This document shows, piece by piece, positions 17,789 through 27,735 of a stretch of DNA of 64,000 bases. This DNA comes from Medakamo hakoo (taxonomy: Eukaryota; Chlorophyta; Trebouxiophyceae; Coccomyxaceae). The stretch covers positions 310,001-374,000 of the forward strand of contig CP089458.1 of NCBI GenBank assembly GCA_026636295.1. Direction: 5' to 3'. Position 1 is the stretch's first letter. Each line of letters starts with the position of its first letter. Below the pieces are notes generated by a model. The model ran no database searches and was not told the origin of the DNA. It worked only from the letters and a program-made list of their open reading frames with translations. Position numbers and translations under genes: made by a program.

Positions 17789-19083
17789 TCACGCCCCGCC
17801 TCCGCCGCCCCCCTTCCCCAGCCGCAGCAACTCGATGTCAAACATGATTGTTTTATCGATCATGCCCTGGTTCTTGAGCACGAAGCTCAAAGCCCGCTTG
17901 CCCTGTGTGTGTGCGTGTGTGTGCGTGCGTGTGTGACGGCGGGGGAGGGGGCGTGAGGGCGCGCGGCCAGGAGGATGGAGGGCACAGGCCAAACAAAGCA
18001 AAAACTCCCAGGACCTGGCCCCTTACCGAAAACGTCGACGGCTTCGGCCCCACCCGGTTGAAATCGCCGTCCGGGTACCCCAGCTCCACGGGCACGATCA
18101 CCCGGCGCACGCCGCCGACGCGCATGCCGCGCACCGCTTCCTCAAAGCCGGCGATGACCGACCCGTCGCCCAGCACGAACCGGAAAAAGTCTTTGTCCGC
18201 GCCCACGAACGCGCCGCCGCGGGCTTTGTTGCGGGCTTCAAATGGGCGGCCGTAGTAGCCTGGTGGTGGGGGAGGGGGTGGGTGGGTGGGTGGGTGAGGC
18301 GCTGGCGTGGGGGCGGTGCGTGTTTTAGTTTTCCTGTCCCCTCCCCGCACCTCCAGGCGCGACACGAAAGAAAAACGCGCGGCCGTTTTTTTCCCGCCGT
18401 TGCCGTCTCTCTCTCTCTTTCTCTCTCACCGATCGTGTAGCCGTCCCAGTCCACGGTGACGGCGTCGCCGGGCGCGGCGGCCTCGCCCGCACCGTCCACC
18501 AGGTCCTTGTACTGTGATGAATGAGCGGGGGGCGAAAAATTGTGTGAGCCGGCTAGTTTTTTTTTTTTTTCGCGGCGGCCAAGAAAAAAAAACGACTTCC
18601 TGCGCCACGCAGCGGACGGGCTTCCCTTTTCGCCCTCGCCCTCCTCTCAACCACCACCACCTCCTCACCTGCAAGCCCGTCGCCGTCTTCACGAAATCCG
18701 ACATGCGCGTCCGCGGCTTTCCATAGTCTTTGCCTTCTAGCAGCGGCATCGGTTCAAAGCCGGAGCCGCCTGTCCCGGCGGGGGAGGCGACCTGCGGGGA
18801 GGAGGAGGCGGCTGTGACAGGACGGGGGGCGACCATGCCTGCTGCCAAGGCTGCGAGCATGGCGCGGCGGGGAGGGGCGGGGGCGGGCGGGGCGGGCCTG
18901 GGGGCGTTTTTTTTTGTGGTGGGCGTGTCGGCGGCGTGGTGAGAGCGGAGACGAGCCGGTGGTGGATGAAGAAAAACGCAGGGCGCCCCTGCAAAATTGC
19001 GCCCGGGCAACGCACCGTGCTTCCGGCGCAGTGCCAGCAGGCGCCTGGGCGCTCGGCGCGCGGGATGGCAGGGCGGGCGGCAT
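17789..19083 (-). CDS. FKBP16-3: Thylakoid-lumen FKBP-type peptidyl-prolyl isomerase (FKBP16-3-like)
   Basis: Five inferred exons (19016-19083, 18669-18897, 18430-18511, 18027-18259, 17789-17902) give 241 aa. The body closely follows plant FKBP16-3: a MPLLEGKDYGKPR leader, VDWDGYTIGYYGRPFEARNK, FRFVLGDGSVIAGFEEA, VPVELGYPDGDFN and VLKNQGMIDKT. The N-terminus is bipartite: a transit-like first exon, then a twin arginine (PPRRA), a hydrophobic Leu/Ala stretch and an Ala-x-Ala-type site near VTAAS, indicating Tat import into the thylakoid lumen. FKBPs isomerise X-Pro bonds, though several plant lumenal members have weak activity and act in photosynthetic complex assembly. Exon 1 is the least certain part; it was chosen because its phase joins perfectly. 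Start codons of this gene and the RETICULATA-related gene are divergent. Confidence 0.88.
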
Positions 19084-19324
19084 TGTGTCGTGTCGGCCGC
19101 ACAGCGAGAGAGGACTTTCGTCTGAGTCGTGCCGAGCCTGCGCTCTTCACTTCCGCCGACCGGTCGATGCGAGACAGCGGCGCCGCTGTAGGGCTCTCGC
19201 AACAGCCGTGCCCACCCTCCGACCTGACCTCCACCTCTGCACGCGGCATCCCAGCCTGTTCAGCCTCCGGCCTGACATCGCGGACGGCGGGTTTCCTGCC
19301 TCTTGTGACAGCACGCGCCCAGGA
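19084..19324. promoter_or_regulatory. Divergent promoter region (FKBP16-3-like / RETICULATA-related)
   Basis: This 241-bp gap lies between two divergent nuclear genes for plastid proteins, so shared regulation is plausible. No clear TATA box or named motif is visible. Confidence 0.4.
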
Positions 19325-20827
19325 ATGATGCGGCTGTCGGCGGCCGCGCCCGCGAGCGCGCTCGCCGGCCGGCCGGCGGGTGTGTCATCGTCTCGCCCAC
19401 TCCGGGCCATGGTGCGTTAGGAGGCGGTTCTGCATGTCTGGCGGCCAGGGATGGAAGAGTGGGGATCGGAGGGCGCGCCCGGCGGCACTCCCCTCTCACG
19501 AGGGGCGGAGGGGAACAAAACGCACGCGCGCCCTTGGCTGCGCGCGCCCTCGGACCCTCGCACACCCCACCACTCCCCACACGGTGAGTGAGACCCCGCA
19601 CACACACACCCACGCCGCCGCCGCCCCCCCTGGCCACACACCACACAGCAGGCCCTCCCACCGGTCCCACGCGTCCCACGCGTCAAGCCTGCCCAGCCGC
19701 CTCCACCACCGGGGAGCGCCGCCCACGTCCGCGCTCGGCGCTCCACCGTCGTCCCCGGCGCGTCCTCCATCCCGCTGGCGGGCGGCGGCGGCGGCGACGG
19801 CGGCGGCGGCGGCAAAGCGGGCGGCCGTGGCGGCGGCAGCGGCCGCGGCGACGGCTGGTCGGGCGACGGCGCAGGCGACGACGACGCCGCCGGCGACGAC
19901 GACGCCGGGCGCGGCGGCGAGGCTTTCCTGTCCTTGGCCGCCGCGAGCGCGGCCGCGGCCGCGGCGGGCGCGGCCCTCCCGCCTGAGTTTGCGGCGGCCG
20001 CGGCGTCGGGCGGCCTGCGGTCCTCCGCCCTGTCGTCCTACCTCCACCTGCTGAAGCACGCGCCCCCACTGACGGCCGCCCTGGCCAGGGCGCTGCCGGC
20101 CGTGCGGGCCCGCCTGCTGCGCGACCCGCGCTACCTCTTTAAAGTGGGGGCGGAAGTCGCGATAGACGCGGGGTGCGCGACCGTCGCCGAAGTCCGCAAG
20201 CGGGGGCCCGAATTCTGGGACGAGTTTGAGTTTTACCTGTCCGACCTCCTGGTCGGCTGTGTGCTGGACGTCGTGCTGGTGACCCTCATGGCGCCGGCCG
20301 CGGTCCTGGGCCGGGGCGGCCCGCGCCAGGGCTTCATCGCGGCGCGCGCGCCCCGCCTGGCGGCCGCGCTGGCGCGGGTGCCGTCGGCCGTACTGGAAGC
20401 CTCGCCCGCCGGCGGGCCGCGATACTCCCCTGCCGCGCGGGCGGCCTGCCTGGGCGTCAAGTTCGGGGAGTACTCCCTGGCCGGCATGGCGTGCGGCGCG
20501 GTCGGCCAGGCGGTCGCCAACGCTCTGATGGCCGTCAAGCGGTCGCTCGCCGAGTCGCGCGCGCGCGCGGCCGGCGGCCCGCCCCCGCACGCCGGCGTCA
20601 CCCCGCCGCCCGTGGGGCTGACCGCCCTGACCTGGGGCCTGTTCATGGGCGCGTCCTCCAATGTGCGCTACCAGATCGTGTACGGCCTGGAGCGGGCGGT
20701 GGACGCGACGCTGGCCAAGGCCTTCCCGCCCGCTGCGTACGGCGCGACGCTGGCCTTCCGGTTTGCCAACAATGTGATCGGCGGCGAGAATTTCATCGAC
20801 ATGGCGCGGTGGACGGGGATCCAGTGA
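19325..20827 (+). CDS. RETICULATA-related plastid membrane protein (DUF3411)
   Basis: Exons 19325-19411 and 19649-20827 give 421 aa. The RETICULATA/LCD1 family sits in the chloroplast envelope of plants and affects mesophyll and plastid development; molecular function is not settled. The first exon (MMRLSAAAPASALAG and on) is a typical transit peptide. A Gly-rich linker (GGGGGDGGGGGKAGGRGG) and Asp-rich stretch follow, as in plant members. The conserved region (from about 150) contains FLKVGAEVAIDAG-like sequence (YLFKVGAEVAIDAG), FWDEFEFYLSDLLVG, VKFGEYSLAGMACGAVGQ and the closing RFANNVIGGENFIDMARW. Several hydrophobic segments are present. Junction phase and acceptor (CACACAG) are good. 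Confidence 0.88.
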
Positions 20828-21300
20828 CGTCTCACGGGGGAGGAGAGGGACGGGTGCGGGTCGTCGCGTGCGTCGACGGCCTACTGCTCCGCCTGGCGGA
20901 GCCAGGGGGGGGGGGTCATCGCCCCCCCCCAGATGCAAACACGAAAAAAAAGAGAGGCAACAACACGCCGAGGCGTTTCCCGTTTTCACGCGCCTTCGAC
21001 CCCCGTATTCCAACCCGGCTCTGCCACTGTTGCATTCCTGACCTTTTTTAGCGTCTGTGCAGAGCGGGAGCAAAAGAGGTGAGAGGCGGCGCGCGCTGGC
21101 CGTGACGGGAAAAATGGGGCACGCGCGCACACATGTCGAGGAGGGCAGGACGGAGCGCGCGCGCCATCGCGGCGGCCCGCGCACACTCACTGCGCCAGGT
21201 TCCGTCCGCCGTCCCGTGGACGGGGACCCGTGACGGAGCCTGAACGACAAGCAATCAACGACAAGCCACCCCGTACACTCAAGCAGCGACACCCGCCACC
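20828..21300. other. Intergenic region with 3' hairpins
   Basis: This 473-bp gap lies between two plus-strand genes. It carries two hairpin-forming stretches at 20886-20930 (separate entry), A-rich sequence at 20942-20960 and a mixed-composition stretch near 20990-21060. The remainder is the presumed promoter of the EF-hand gene. No further gene seen. Confidence 0.6.
20886..20930 (+). terminator. Pair of hairpins in the 3' UTR, including a G11/C9 stem
   Basis: Positions 20886-20891 (GCTCCG) pair with 20897-20902 (CGGAGC). Directly after, a run of eleven G (20905-20915) can pair with nine C (20922-20930) across a loop beginning TCATC. They start about 60 nt after the RETICULATA-related stop codon. 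They could act as a 3'-end, stability or processing element, or the G run could form a quadruplex instead. Function is inference only. Confidence 0.5.
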
Positions 21301-22074
21301 ATGCCCGCCGCCCGCCCGTCCCTGGCCCTGGCTTTCCTGGCGGCCGCCCTCGCCAGCTGCTGCCTGCCCGCGCCCGCGGCCGCCTGCTGCTGCCCGGGCG
21401 ACGCGTGCCCGACCTGCTCCGTCGGCCAGGCCGTCTTCGTCGACGGCGCCTTCATCCTGGGCGCCGTCTTCCACGGCTACTGCAACATCTTCGGGTGCCA
21501 CTGCGACAAGTGCTACCCCGGCTGGACGTGCCAGAACACAGCCGGGCGGCGCCTGGCGGCGTCCACAGGCCTGTCGCCCGACCCGGCGCCGCCGCCCGGC
21601 CACGACTGCGAAGACTTGGCCGGCACGCTGGCCGCGCCCCTGGACGAGGTCGCCCTGCGCCTGTCCCTGACGTTTTGCGAGGGCGCAGCCTACGGCGCGG
21701 CGGGCAACCCCAGCGTCGGCCCGACCTTTGCGGCCGCCGCGCTCGCGGCCCTGGACAGCGACGGCGACGGCACCGTCACGTGCGAGGAGTGGAAGATTGC
21801 CAAGCGGGCGGCGGCGCCCGGCTCCCTGCCCGCGGGCGGCCACATTGGGCCCGTGTCGCACCTGCCGCCCCCGGCGTGCAAGCCGTCCGCCAAAGGCAAG
21901 GACGAGTGGGCGGCCATGAACACCTACCTCGCCCGCCTGCGCGCGGCGGGGTTCAAAGCCAACGCGACCGCGGCCGTCGACGCGGTGAAGGCGGGCGTGC
22001 ACGCCGCGCCGGCGGAGGTCAAAGCTGTGGCGGCGGAGGCCCTTGAAGAGTTTAAAAAGGCGCGGGGGCGGTGA
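21301..22074 (+). CDS. Secreted Cys-rich protein with one EF-hand
   Basis: Single exon, 257 aa. Residues 1-30 form a signal peptide (Leu/Ala-rich core, then cleavage near PAAA). A compact Cys-rich part follows with many Cys pairs (CCCPGDACPTC, CHCDKCYPGWTC), likely disulfide bonded. Near residues 152-163 a canonical EF-hand calcium loop (DSDGDGTVTCEE) is visible with all acidic ligand positions filled. The C-terminal third is Ala/Lys-rich and helical. There is no transmembrane segment. Not recognised as a known family; an extracellular or luminal calcium-binding role is the reasonable inference. A single EF-hand usually pairs with another, so dimerisation or a hidden degenerate hand is possible. 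Confidence 0.75.
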   Translation: MPAARPSLALAFLAAALASCCLPAPAAACCCPGDACPTCSVGQAVFVDGAFILGAVFHGYCNIFGCHCDKCYPGWTCQNTAGRRLAASTGLSPDPAPPPGHDCEDLAGTLAAPLDEVALRLSLTFCEGAAYGAAGNPSVGPTFAAAALAALDSDGDGTVTCEEWKIAKRAAAPGSLPAGGHIGPVSHLPPPACKPSAKGKDEWAAMNTYLARLRAAGFKANATAAVDAVKAGVHAAPAEVKAVAAEALEEFKKARGR

Positions 22075-22221
22075 AGGGGGTTGAAGGCCCGAGGTCGTGC
22101 GGGGCGAGGGAAGAGGGGTGGGGAGCACTTTTTTTTTTTCGTGGGGGCCACGGAGACCCGGGCCTTTTTGTCGGAGTGGTGGTCGTTCTCCCATCCCTAG
22201 ACACACGCGCCTCAGCACATT

Positions 22222-23457
22222 CTACAACACAAACGGATTGCCTCCACCCCTGGGCGGCGCCTCCTCCTCCAGCGCCGTCACCGCGTCCAGCAGCGAGTCG
22301 ACCTGCGGACGCCGTGGTTGGGGCTGCGCCGCCACCGCCGCCGGGCGTTTCCGCACGACTGGCCCGCCGCCAGCACTCCCCACTGCTTTCGCGACGTACG
22401 ACGCCAACGCTGCGGCGCTTGGTCGCGCGCTCGGATCAGCCGCCAGGCACCCCGCCGCCGCCTCGGCCAGGGCAGCCGCCTGCGCGGCGGGCGGCCCGAC
22501 CTCCTCCTCCTCCCCTCCATGCGCCGGCGCGCGGTCAAACAGGCGGCCGTCCAGGAGGGGTGTCAGGCCCGCCAACGCCGAGTCGGCCGCCCGCCCCAGG
22601 CGCGGCCGGACTGCGTCCGCCAGGCCCACCGGGTCGGGCGCGCCCGTCAGGAGCTGCAAGAAAACCACGCCCAGCGCAAAGACGTCTGCCGCGGGCGTCG
22701 GCCGCCCGTCCGGCTGCTGGTCGCCGGCCGCCGCCGTCAGTTCGGGAGCCAGGTAGGCCCAAGCCCCACGCGGTGGCGTGGGCGTGCCCGGGCGTGGAGA
22801 AGCCGGCGGGCCGGCGTCACCCCCTCCGCCCTCGCACACCACCACGCTCCGCGCCAGCCCCAGGTCGCTCAGCCAGGCGTCGCCGCCCGGGCCGATCAAC
22901 AAGTTCCCGGCAGACACGTCGCCGTGCGCCCAGCCGGCGGCGTGCAGCCGGGCCAAACCAGCCGCTGCGCCTGCCGCGATCCGTAATCGGGCGGGCCAGG
23001 GCAGCGACGCGCCGCCGGCCGGACCGAGCGCGGCCCGCAGGCTCCCGCCCGGCGCGAGCGCCAGCACGGACGCGAGCGTGCCGCCGCCGGCCTCGCAGCA
23101 CACGCCCAACAGCGGACACACATTCGGGTGCGGCGCAGCAGCGCTGAGCGCGGCCACCTCGGCCCAAAACTCCGGCGCGCCTTGGAGGGAGGTGCCCGCG
23201 TCCAAAACTTTCACGGCGACGCGGCCGCCGTCCGCCCACGTCCCTTCAAACACGCGGCCAAAGCCGCCCTCGCCTAGGAGCCGGTGCGCAGAAAAGCCGG
23301 CGGTGGCGGCGAACAGTTCGTCGGACGTGATGGGCCGGACGCCGGGCGGGAGGAGCGGGGCGGGCGCGGTCGGGCGACGCTGGTCGGGCGGTGCGGCGGG
23401 TGGGTGGTGCGGCAGGCCCGCGGGCGCGTCGACGGGCCGTGAGGCGGTGCATCCCAT
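22222..23457 (-). CDS. Receptor-like cytoplasmic kinase with myristoylation site and altered catalytic loop
   Basis: Single exon, 411 aa. MGCTAS at the N-terminus is a strong myristoylation/palmitoylation signal, placing it at the plasma membrane. The kinase domain runs from about 45 to 330, most like the plant RLK/Pelle class. It has a Gly-rich loop LGEGGFGRVF (61-70) and ATP-binding Lys83 (VAVK). The catalytic loop reads HGDVSAGN with Asp180 and Asn185. The metal-binding motif is DLG (Asp198) instead of DFG, and an APE-like APEL follows. Arg of HRD is Gly (a non-RD kinase), and the lysine usually two residues after the catalytic Asp is Ser182. Activity is therefore uncertain. The C-terminal tail is Pro/Arg-rich. 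Confidence 0.85.
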   Translation of the reverse strand: MGCTASRPVDAPAGLPHHPPAAPPDQRRPTAPAPLLPPGVRPITSDELFAATAGFSAHRLLGEGGFGRVFEGTWADGGRVAVKVLDAGTSLQGAPEFWAEVAALSAAAPHPNVCPLLGVCCEAGGGTLASVLALAPGGSLRAALGPAGGASLPWPARLRIAAGAAAGLARLHAAGWAHGDVSAGNLLIGPGGDAWLSDLGLARSVVVCEGGGGDAGPPASPRPGTPTPPRGAWAYLAPELTAAAGDQQPDGRPTPAADVFALGVVFLQLLTGAPDPVGLADAVRPRLGRAADSALAGLTPLLDGRLFDRAPAHGGEEEEVGPPAAQAAALAEAAAGCLAADPSARPSAAALASYVAKAVGSAGGGPVVRKRPAAVAAQPQPRRPQVDSLLDAVTALEEEAPPRGGGNPFVL

Positions 23458-23801
23458 CGTCGTCGCGTCGCGGCAACGCGCAGGAGCTCACTCACGAGCC
23501 TCCCTTCTCAGTCACGGGAGGGCACCCATCCAGAGGTCAGGGTCTCGGTGTTTTCAGGTGCAGCCGTGCGGCGCGCGTGCAGCCGCGCGGGACGGAAAGC
23601 GGCGCGCGCGCTGCTTCGCGGCTTCTCGCGTCTGCACTGGGGGCCTCGACAACCTTTCTCCTCTCTCTCGACAAAGCCACAGCCGTCCCCGTCTCCTCTC
23701 TCTCCCGCGCCCGGCCCGTCCCCCCAAAACAGACCCTGTCTCTCTCTCTCTGCCTCTCTCCCGCTCTCTCTCAACCCCCACCATCCACCCCCCCCCCCTC
23801 G
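23458..23801. other. Intergenic region, CT-rich
   Basis: This 344-bp gap lies between two minus-strand genes: promoter of the kinase at its left and 3' UTR of HOP at its right. It holds CT dinucleotide runs at about 23659-23670 and 23732-23775. No gene seen. Confidence 0.55.
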
Positions 23802-25805
23802 TCAAGCCAACCGCACCAGCCCCGCCGCGGCCAGCTTCCGAATCTTGGCCATGATCGACGGCTGCGCCGCGTGCCGGGCCGCGGCCGCGGGGTCTTCCTG
23901 CATGTCCTGGAGGACCTGGCGCATGACGGGGTCCGTCAGGATGCCTTGAATCTCCGGGTCCGCCATGGCGCGCTGCTGCCGGGCGGCCAGCTCCTCGGGC
24001 GACTCGTCGTCCGCGCCGCGCGCCTGGCGCTCCAGCGCCGCCAGGCACCGCCCCGCCCCTTCCCTCAACTCGGCGCTCTCCGGGTCTTTGGCCAGGCCAG
24101 CCTGGTAGGTCGCCAACGCCTTGTCATACTCGCGCGCCATGAATTGGAGGGCGCCCTTGCGCGAGTAGCCTTTCGCCCACTCGGGCGCGAGGGCAATACA
24201 CGCGTCGGCGTCTTTGACGCCCTCCGCCAGGGCGCCCAGCTTCGTGTAGCAGGCCGCCCGGTTGCTCAGCAGCTTGTGGGCGTCGGCGTACGTGCCGGGC
24301 GGGCCGCGGGCCAGGGCTTCCGTATAGCGCTTGACGGCGGCCGGGTAGTCGCCGGCCGCAAAGGCTTCGTTCCCCGCCGCGCGCTCGGCCTCCGCCAGGC
24401 CCAGGTCCACGTACGCGGCTTCCCGCGCGGCTTTCAGCGCTTTCTCAGCCGCCTGCAGCCGCTTCAGCGTGTCGGCGGACCGGTGCTCCGTCAGCGATTT
24501 CTGGTAGGCTTCCACGCCGTCTTCCAGCCGGCCCGCCTTGACGAGGGCCGTGCCCTTGCGGGCGAGGGCTTTCGCGATGGCTGTGAAATCCGCCCGCACT
24601 TCCCGGCCTTTTTCGACGGCGGCTTCACAGTCCGCGATGGCGCCATCCGTGTCGCCCGCCTCCAGCTTGGCGGCGGCCCGGTTGGTCAGGTACGTGATGT
24701 CCGCCGGGTCCAGCTCTGCAGCTTTGGTATACGCCGCGATCGCCTCGTCGAATTTTTTGGCCTTGTACGCCGCGTTGCCCGCCTCCTTCGCTTCCTGGGC
24801 GGCGGACCGAGCGGCGGCAGCGGCCTCCTGTTCCGGGGTGAGAGGGGGTGGGGGTGGCGGCGGTTCCGCGGGCGCCTCGGGTTCCTTTGGCGCAGGCGGC
24901 GGGCCGGCGCCGCCGCCACCCTCCCTACCCTCCTCTCCCCCCGGCCCGGGCGCGCGCACGCTCACGCCCAACCCCACTTCCAGCGCGGCCTGGAAACGCT
25001 CGTCACCCAGGAAGGCGTTCATGGAGCCCGGGTTGGACTGGACGGCCGCGATCATGGCTTCGAACTCCGGGTCGGCCAGGAGGCGGGCCGTGGCCGGGTG
25101 CGCCGCCAGGCGGGCCAGGAACGCCGGGCCGAAGAGGGCCGCACCGCCCCCGCCGCCGCCGCCTCCGGCGGCACGGGCGGCCGCATCGCCCCGCGCGGCC
25201 GCCATCGCCTCCGAGCCCGGGTCCAGGGCCAGGCCCTTGTCGTACGCGTCCACCGCGTCGGCGTACTTGCCCAGGCCCACGAGCGCCGCCCCCAGGCGGG
25301 ACCAGCCGCGCGGCCAGTCCGGTTTGAGGGTGGTGACGGTGCGGGCGTCGGCCAGGGCGGTCTCGAAATCGCCGGCGGAGGCCTGGTGGGGGCGGGCGTG
25401 GAGGGGGCGTGAGGCGCGTGAGGGAAGGCGGCGGAAGGCCGGGGAAGCGTCCGGCGCGCGCTGGCCGGGGAAACAAGAGAAAAAAACAAAAACGCACCAG
25501 CGCGGCCGACCGGTTGCTGTACAGGACGTGGTTGGTTTCATCCAGGGCGATGGCCTTGCCAAACGCGTCGATCGCGGCACGCCACTCGCCCGCAGCGAAG
25601 GCGGCGTTGCCGGCGGCCTGGGGGGCGTGTGTGTGGGAGGGGGAGAGCGCGTGAATGGGGTGGGTCGGCTTGAGCGCGTGCCGTGGCCGGGATCAGCGGG
25701 CGCCCGGTCCTGGCGCGTGGCCGAGCGTGTGCGGGCGGGTCTGGTGCACACGCATGACGGGGTTTTACTCATCGCCCGCACCTTGAGCTCGTCGACGGTC
25801 GACAT
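23802..25805 (-). CDS. STI1: HSP70-HSP90 organising co-chaperone HOP/STI1
   Basis: Exons 25782-25805, 25498-25617 and 23802-25382 give 574 aa, the normal HOP length. HOP carries clients from HSP70 to HSP90 in the cytosol. Domain order is complete. TPR1 spans about 1-115 (AAGNAAFAAGEWRAAIDAF and a LYSNRSAAL helix turn). The first STI1/DP domain is about 130-190 (DPEFEAMIAAVQSNP). TPR2A is about 250-360 (GNAAYKAKKFDEAI), TPR2B about 385-500 (GNEAFAAGDYPAAVKRYTEA and NRAACYTKLGA), and the last STI1 domain is about 515-565 (DPVMRQVLQDMQEDP). The first coding exon is only eight codons. The start is 159 bp from the divergent REB1-like gene. Confidence 0.94.
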   Translation of the reverse strand: MSTVDELKVRAMSKTPSCVCTRPARTRSATRQDRAPADPGHGTRSSRPTPFTRSPPPTHTPPRPPATPPSLRASGVPRSTRLARPSPWMKPTTSCTATGRPRWCVFVFFSCFPGQRAPDASPAFRRLPSRASRPLHARPHQASAGDFETALADARTVTTLKPDWPRGWSRLGAALVGLGKYADAVDAYDKGLALDPGSEAMAAARGDAAARAAGGGGGGGGAALFGPAFLARLAAHPATARLLADPEFEAMIAAVQSNPGSMNAFLGDERFQAALEVGLGVSVRAPGPGGEEGREGGGGAGPPPAPKEPEAPAEPPPPPPPLTPEQEAAAAARSAAQEAKEAGNAAYKAKKFDEAIAAYTKAAELDPADITYLTNRAAAKLEAGDTDGAIADCEAAVEKGREVRADFTAIAKALARKGTALVKAGRLEDGVEAYQKSLTEHRSADTLKRLQAAEKALKAAREAAYVDLGLAEAERAAGNEAFAAGDYPAAVKRYTEALARGPPGTYADAHKLLSNRAACYTKLGALAEGVKDADACIALAPEWAKGYSRKGALQFMAREYDKALATYQAGLAKDPESAELREGAGRCLAALERQARGADDESPEELAARQQRAMADPEIQGILTDPVMRQVLQDMQEDPAAAARHAAQPSIMAKIRKLAAAGLVRLA

Positions 25806-25964
25806 TTTTTCGCACTGCTTCTTTTCCGTTCTGCGAGCGCAGCAGCGCGCGCCCGCTCGCGCCTCTCTCCCGTCTCACTTCTCCATTTTCTCCCGCGGCA
25901 CCGCACCAGCCGGGGCGGGAGCGAAGGGACAAGGCGTGGTCTGGAGCGAAGAAGCCCCAGCCAC
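25806..25964. promoter_or_regulatory. Divergent promoter region (HOP / REB1-like)
   Basis: This 159-bp gap lies between divergent starts. HOP genes are usually heat inducible, but I did not find a clear array of nGAAn heat-shock elements. Confidence 0.4.
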
Positions 25965-27660
25965 ATGCCGGAACCCGCCGACCCCCGATGGGGGCCCGCC
26001 GCTGTCGGCCTGGTGGCGGCGGCGGGCGGCGAAGTGGCACTGGACAAGGTGCGGGGCTGTGGTCGCGGAAGAAGTGTGGAAAAACGCATGCGCCGACCCT
26101 GCCCACGCCGCGCCACGCTCACAGCGCGCCCCTCCGCCCCTCTCACCACAGCTAACGAAACGCCTGGCCAGGGCGGTCAAGGCCTGGGACGGCGAGCGCG
26201 GCGGCGGCAAAGCGTCGCGCCTGGCCGCCGCGTCGGCGGCCGTGTCGGCGCTGCTGGCCAATGCTCCGCCGAAGAAGAAGGACCGCCTGCTCCGCTTGAC
26301 GTCCGACGGCACGATAGTCAGCCTGCGTAAAGCTGGGCGGCGCATGGCGGAGCGTGGTGGGAGTGGCGGAGGAGGCGGGGCGGTGGCGGCCGCGCAGCCG
26401 GCTGGCGGACCGCCGCCGGTGCCTGCGCCCACCACGCCTGCGGCGGCCGGTGCGACCAAGAAAAAGCGCAAGGCGGCGGTGGAGACGGCGACTGCCCCGC
26501 CTCCACCGTCCAAGGCCAGGCAGACAAGCAGCACTGCCCGTTCTGCGCCTTCTCCACCGCCCCCCGCCTCGGCCGCCGAATCCGCCCGCGCCGAGGCCGC
26601 CGCCCTGCTGGCCGCGCTGCCGCCCTCTGCCCGGGCCGCCGTGTCCGCCGTCACGGACGCGGCCCTGGCGCCGCCGCCCGCCCCCTGCCGCGGCGGCAGG
26701 GCCTCTGCTTCCACCACCGCCGCTGACGGCGGCCTGCCGTCCTGGAAGGCCGCGTCGGCCCGGCCAGACCTGGTCCGCGGCCGTTTTTCGTCGTCCGAAA
26801 AGGACATCCTCCGCGCCGCCGTCCACGCGTACGCCGTCGCCAAGGCCCTGCCCACGGGCGGGGACTGGGCCTGGCTGCACAAGACGCGGGCGGGCGGGGC
26901 GGGCACGCGCGGGGCGTGGACGGCCATTGCGGCCGCCCTGCCGCACCGCAGCCCGAAGGCTGTGCGCGCGGCAGGGGTCCGCCTGTTCCACCCGGGCAAT
27001 TACGCCGGCGCGTGGACCGGGGAGGAGACGGCCCGGCTGCTGGACCTGGTCCGGACCCGGGGTCCGCGGTGGACGGAGATCGGCGCGGCGCTGGGCCGGC
27101 TGCCGGAAGGGTGCCGCGACCGGTGGAAGGAAGCCCGGCTGGGGAGCCAGCGCGCCGTCGGGCGGTGGACGCCCTCCGAAGAAGCGGCGCTGGCGGCGGC
27201 GGTGGTGGCCGACTGTCAAGCCCAGGCAGCGGCGGCCGCCGCCGCGGCGGACGCCGCCGCGGCCGCGGGGCGGCGCGCCCCACCCCCCCACGACGACGGC
27301 CAGGCCCTGGACCGGGTGTCGTGGACGGCCGTCTCTGCGGCCGTGCGCACCCGCTCCCCGCTCCAGTGCCTTGTCAAGTGGTACGACTGCCTGGCGCCGT
27401 CCCCGTCCGAGGCGGGGGCCTGGGGCGGCCGGGAAGACGATGCGGCGCTGTTGCGGGGGGTGATGGCCTGCGGCCGGGACGGCGGCCCGGCGGCCTGGGA
27501 CGGGCTGGTGCCCGGGCGGCCAGGTGCGGTCGCCGCCGCGCGCTGGCGCCGCGTGCGCCGCCTGGTCCCGGGCCACGGCGACATGGGCGCGCCCGCGGTG
27601 GCCGCCGCCCTGGCGTGGGAGTGGATGCCGGAGCTGCTGGACGAGATGGACGGCGGGTGA
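25965..27660 (+). CDS. Myb/SANT DNA-binding protein of REB1/TTF1/DMTF1 type
   Basis: Exons 25965-26048 and 26152-27660 give 530 aa. The family includes yeast Reb1, fission-yeast and mammalian Pol I terminators and plant Myb-like relatives, which bind rDNA terminator or replication-fork-barrier sites. Successive Myb-like repeats begin near residue 237 (RGRFSSSEKDILRAAVHAY), then a WTAIAAALPHRSPKAVR helix and FHPGNY. The next starts near 313 (GAWTGEETARLLDLV, IGAALGRLPEGCRDRWKE) and another near 364 (GRWTPSEEAAL). A last, more diverged WDGLVPGRPG repeat follows. The N-terminal 200 residues are Lys- and Pro/Ala-rich. Whether it acts on rDNA or elsewhere is not visible from sequence. Confidence 0.82.
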
Positions 27661-27735
27661 GTGGGACGGGGGTGGGCTGGGGTGGGTGGGGGCGTGTGGG
27701 TGCGTTTTTAGAAGGTGTGTGTGTGTGTAGCAGAC

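Noticed and set aside
19496-21292. Long minus-strand frame opposite the RETICULATA-related gene
   Set aside because: The plus strand carries a conserved family with a transit peptide; the antisense frame shows only composition bias.
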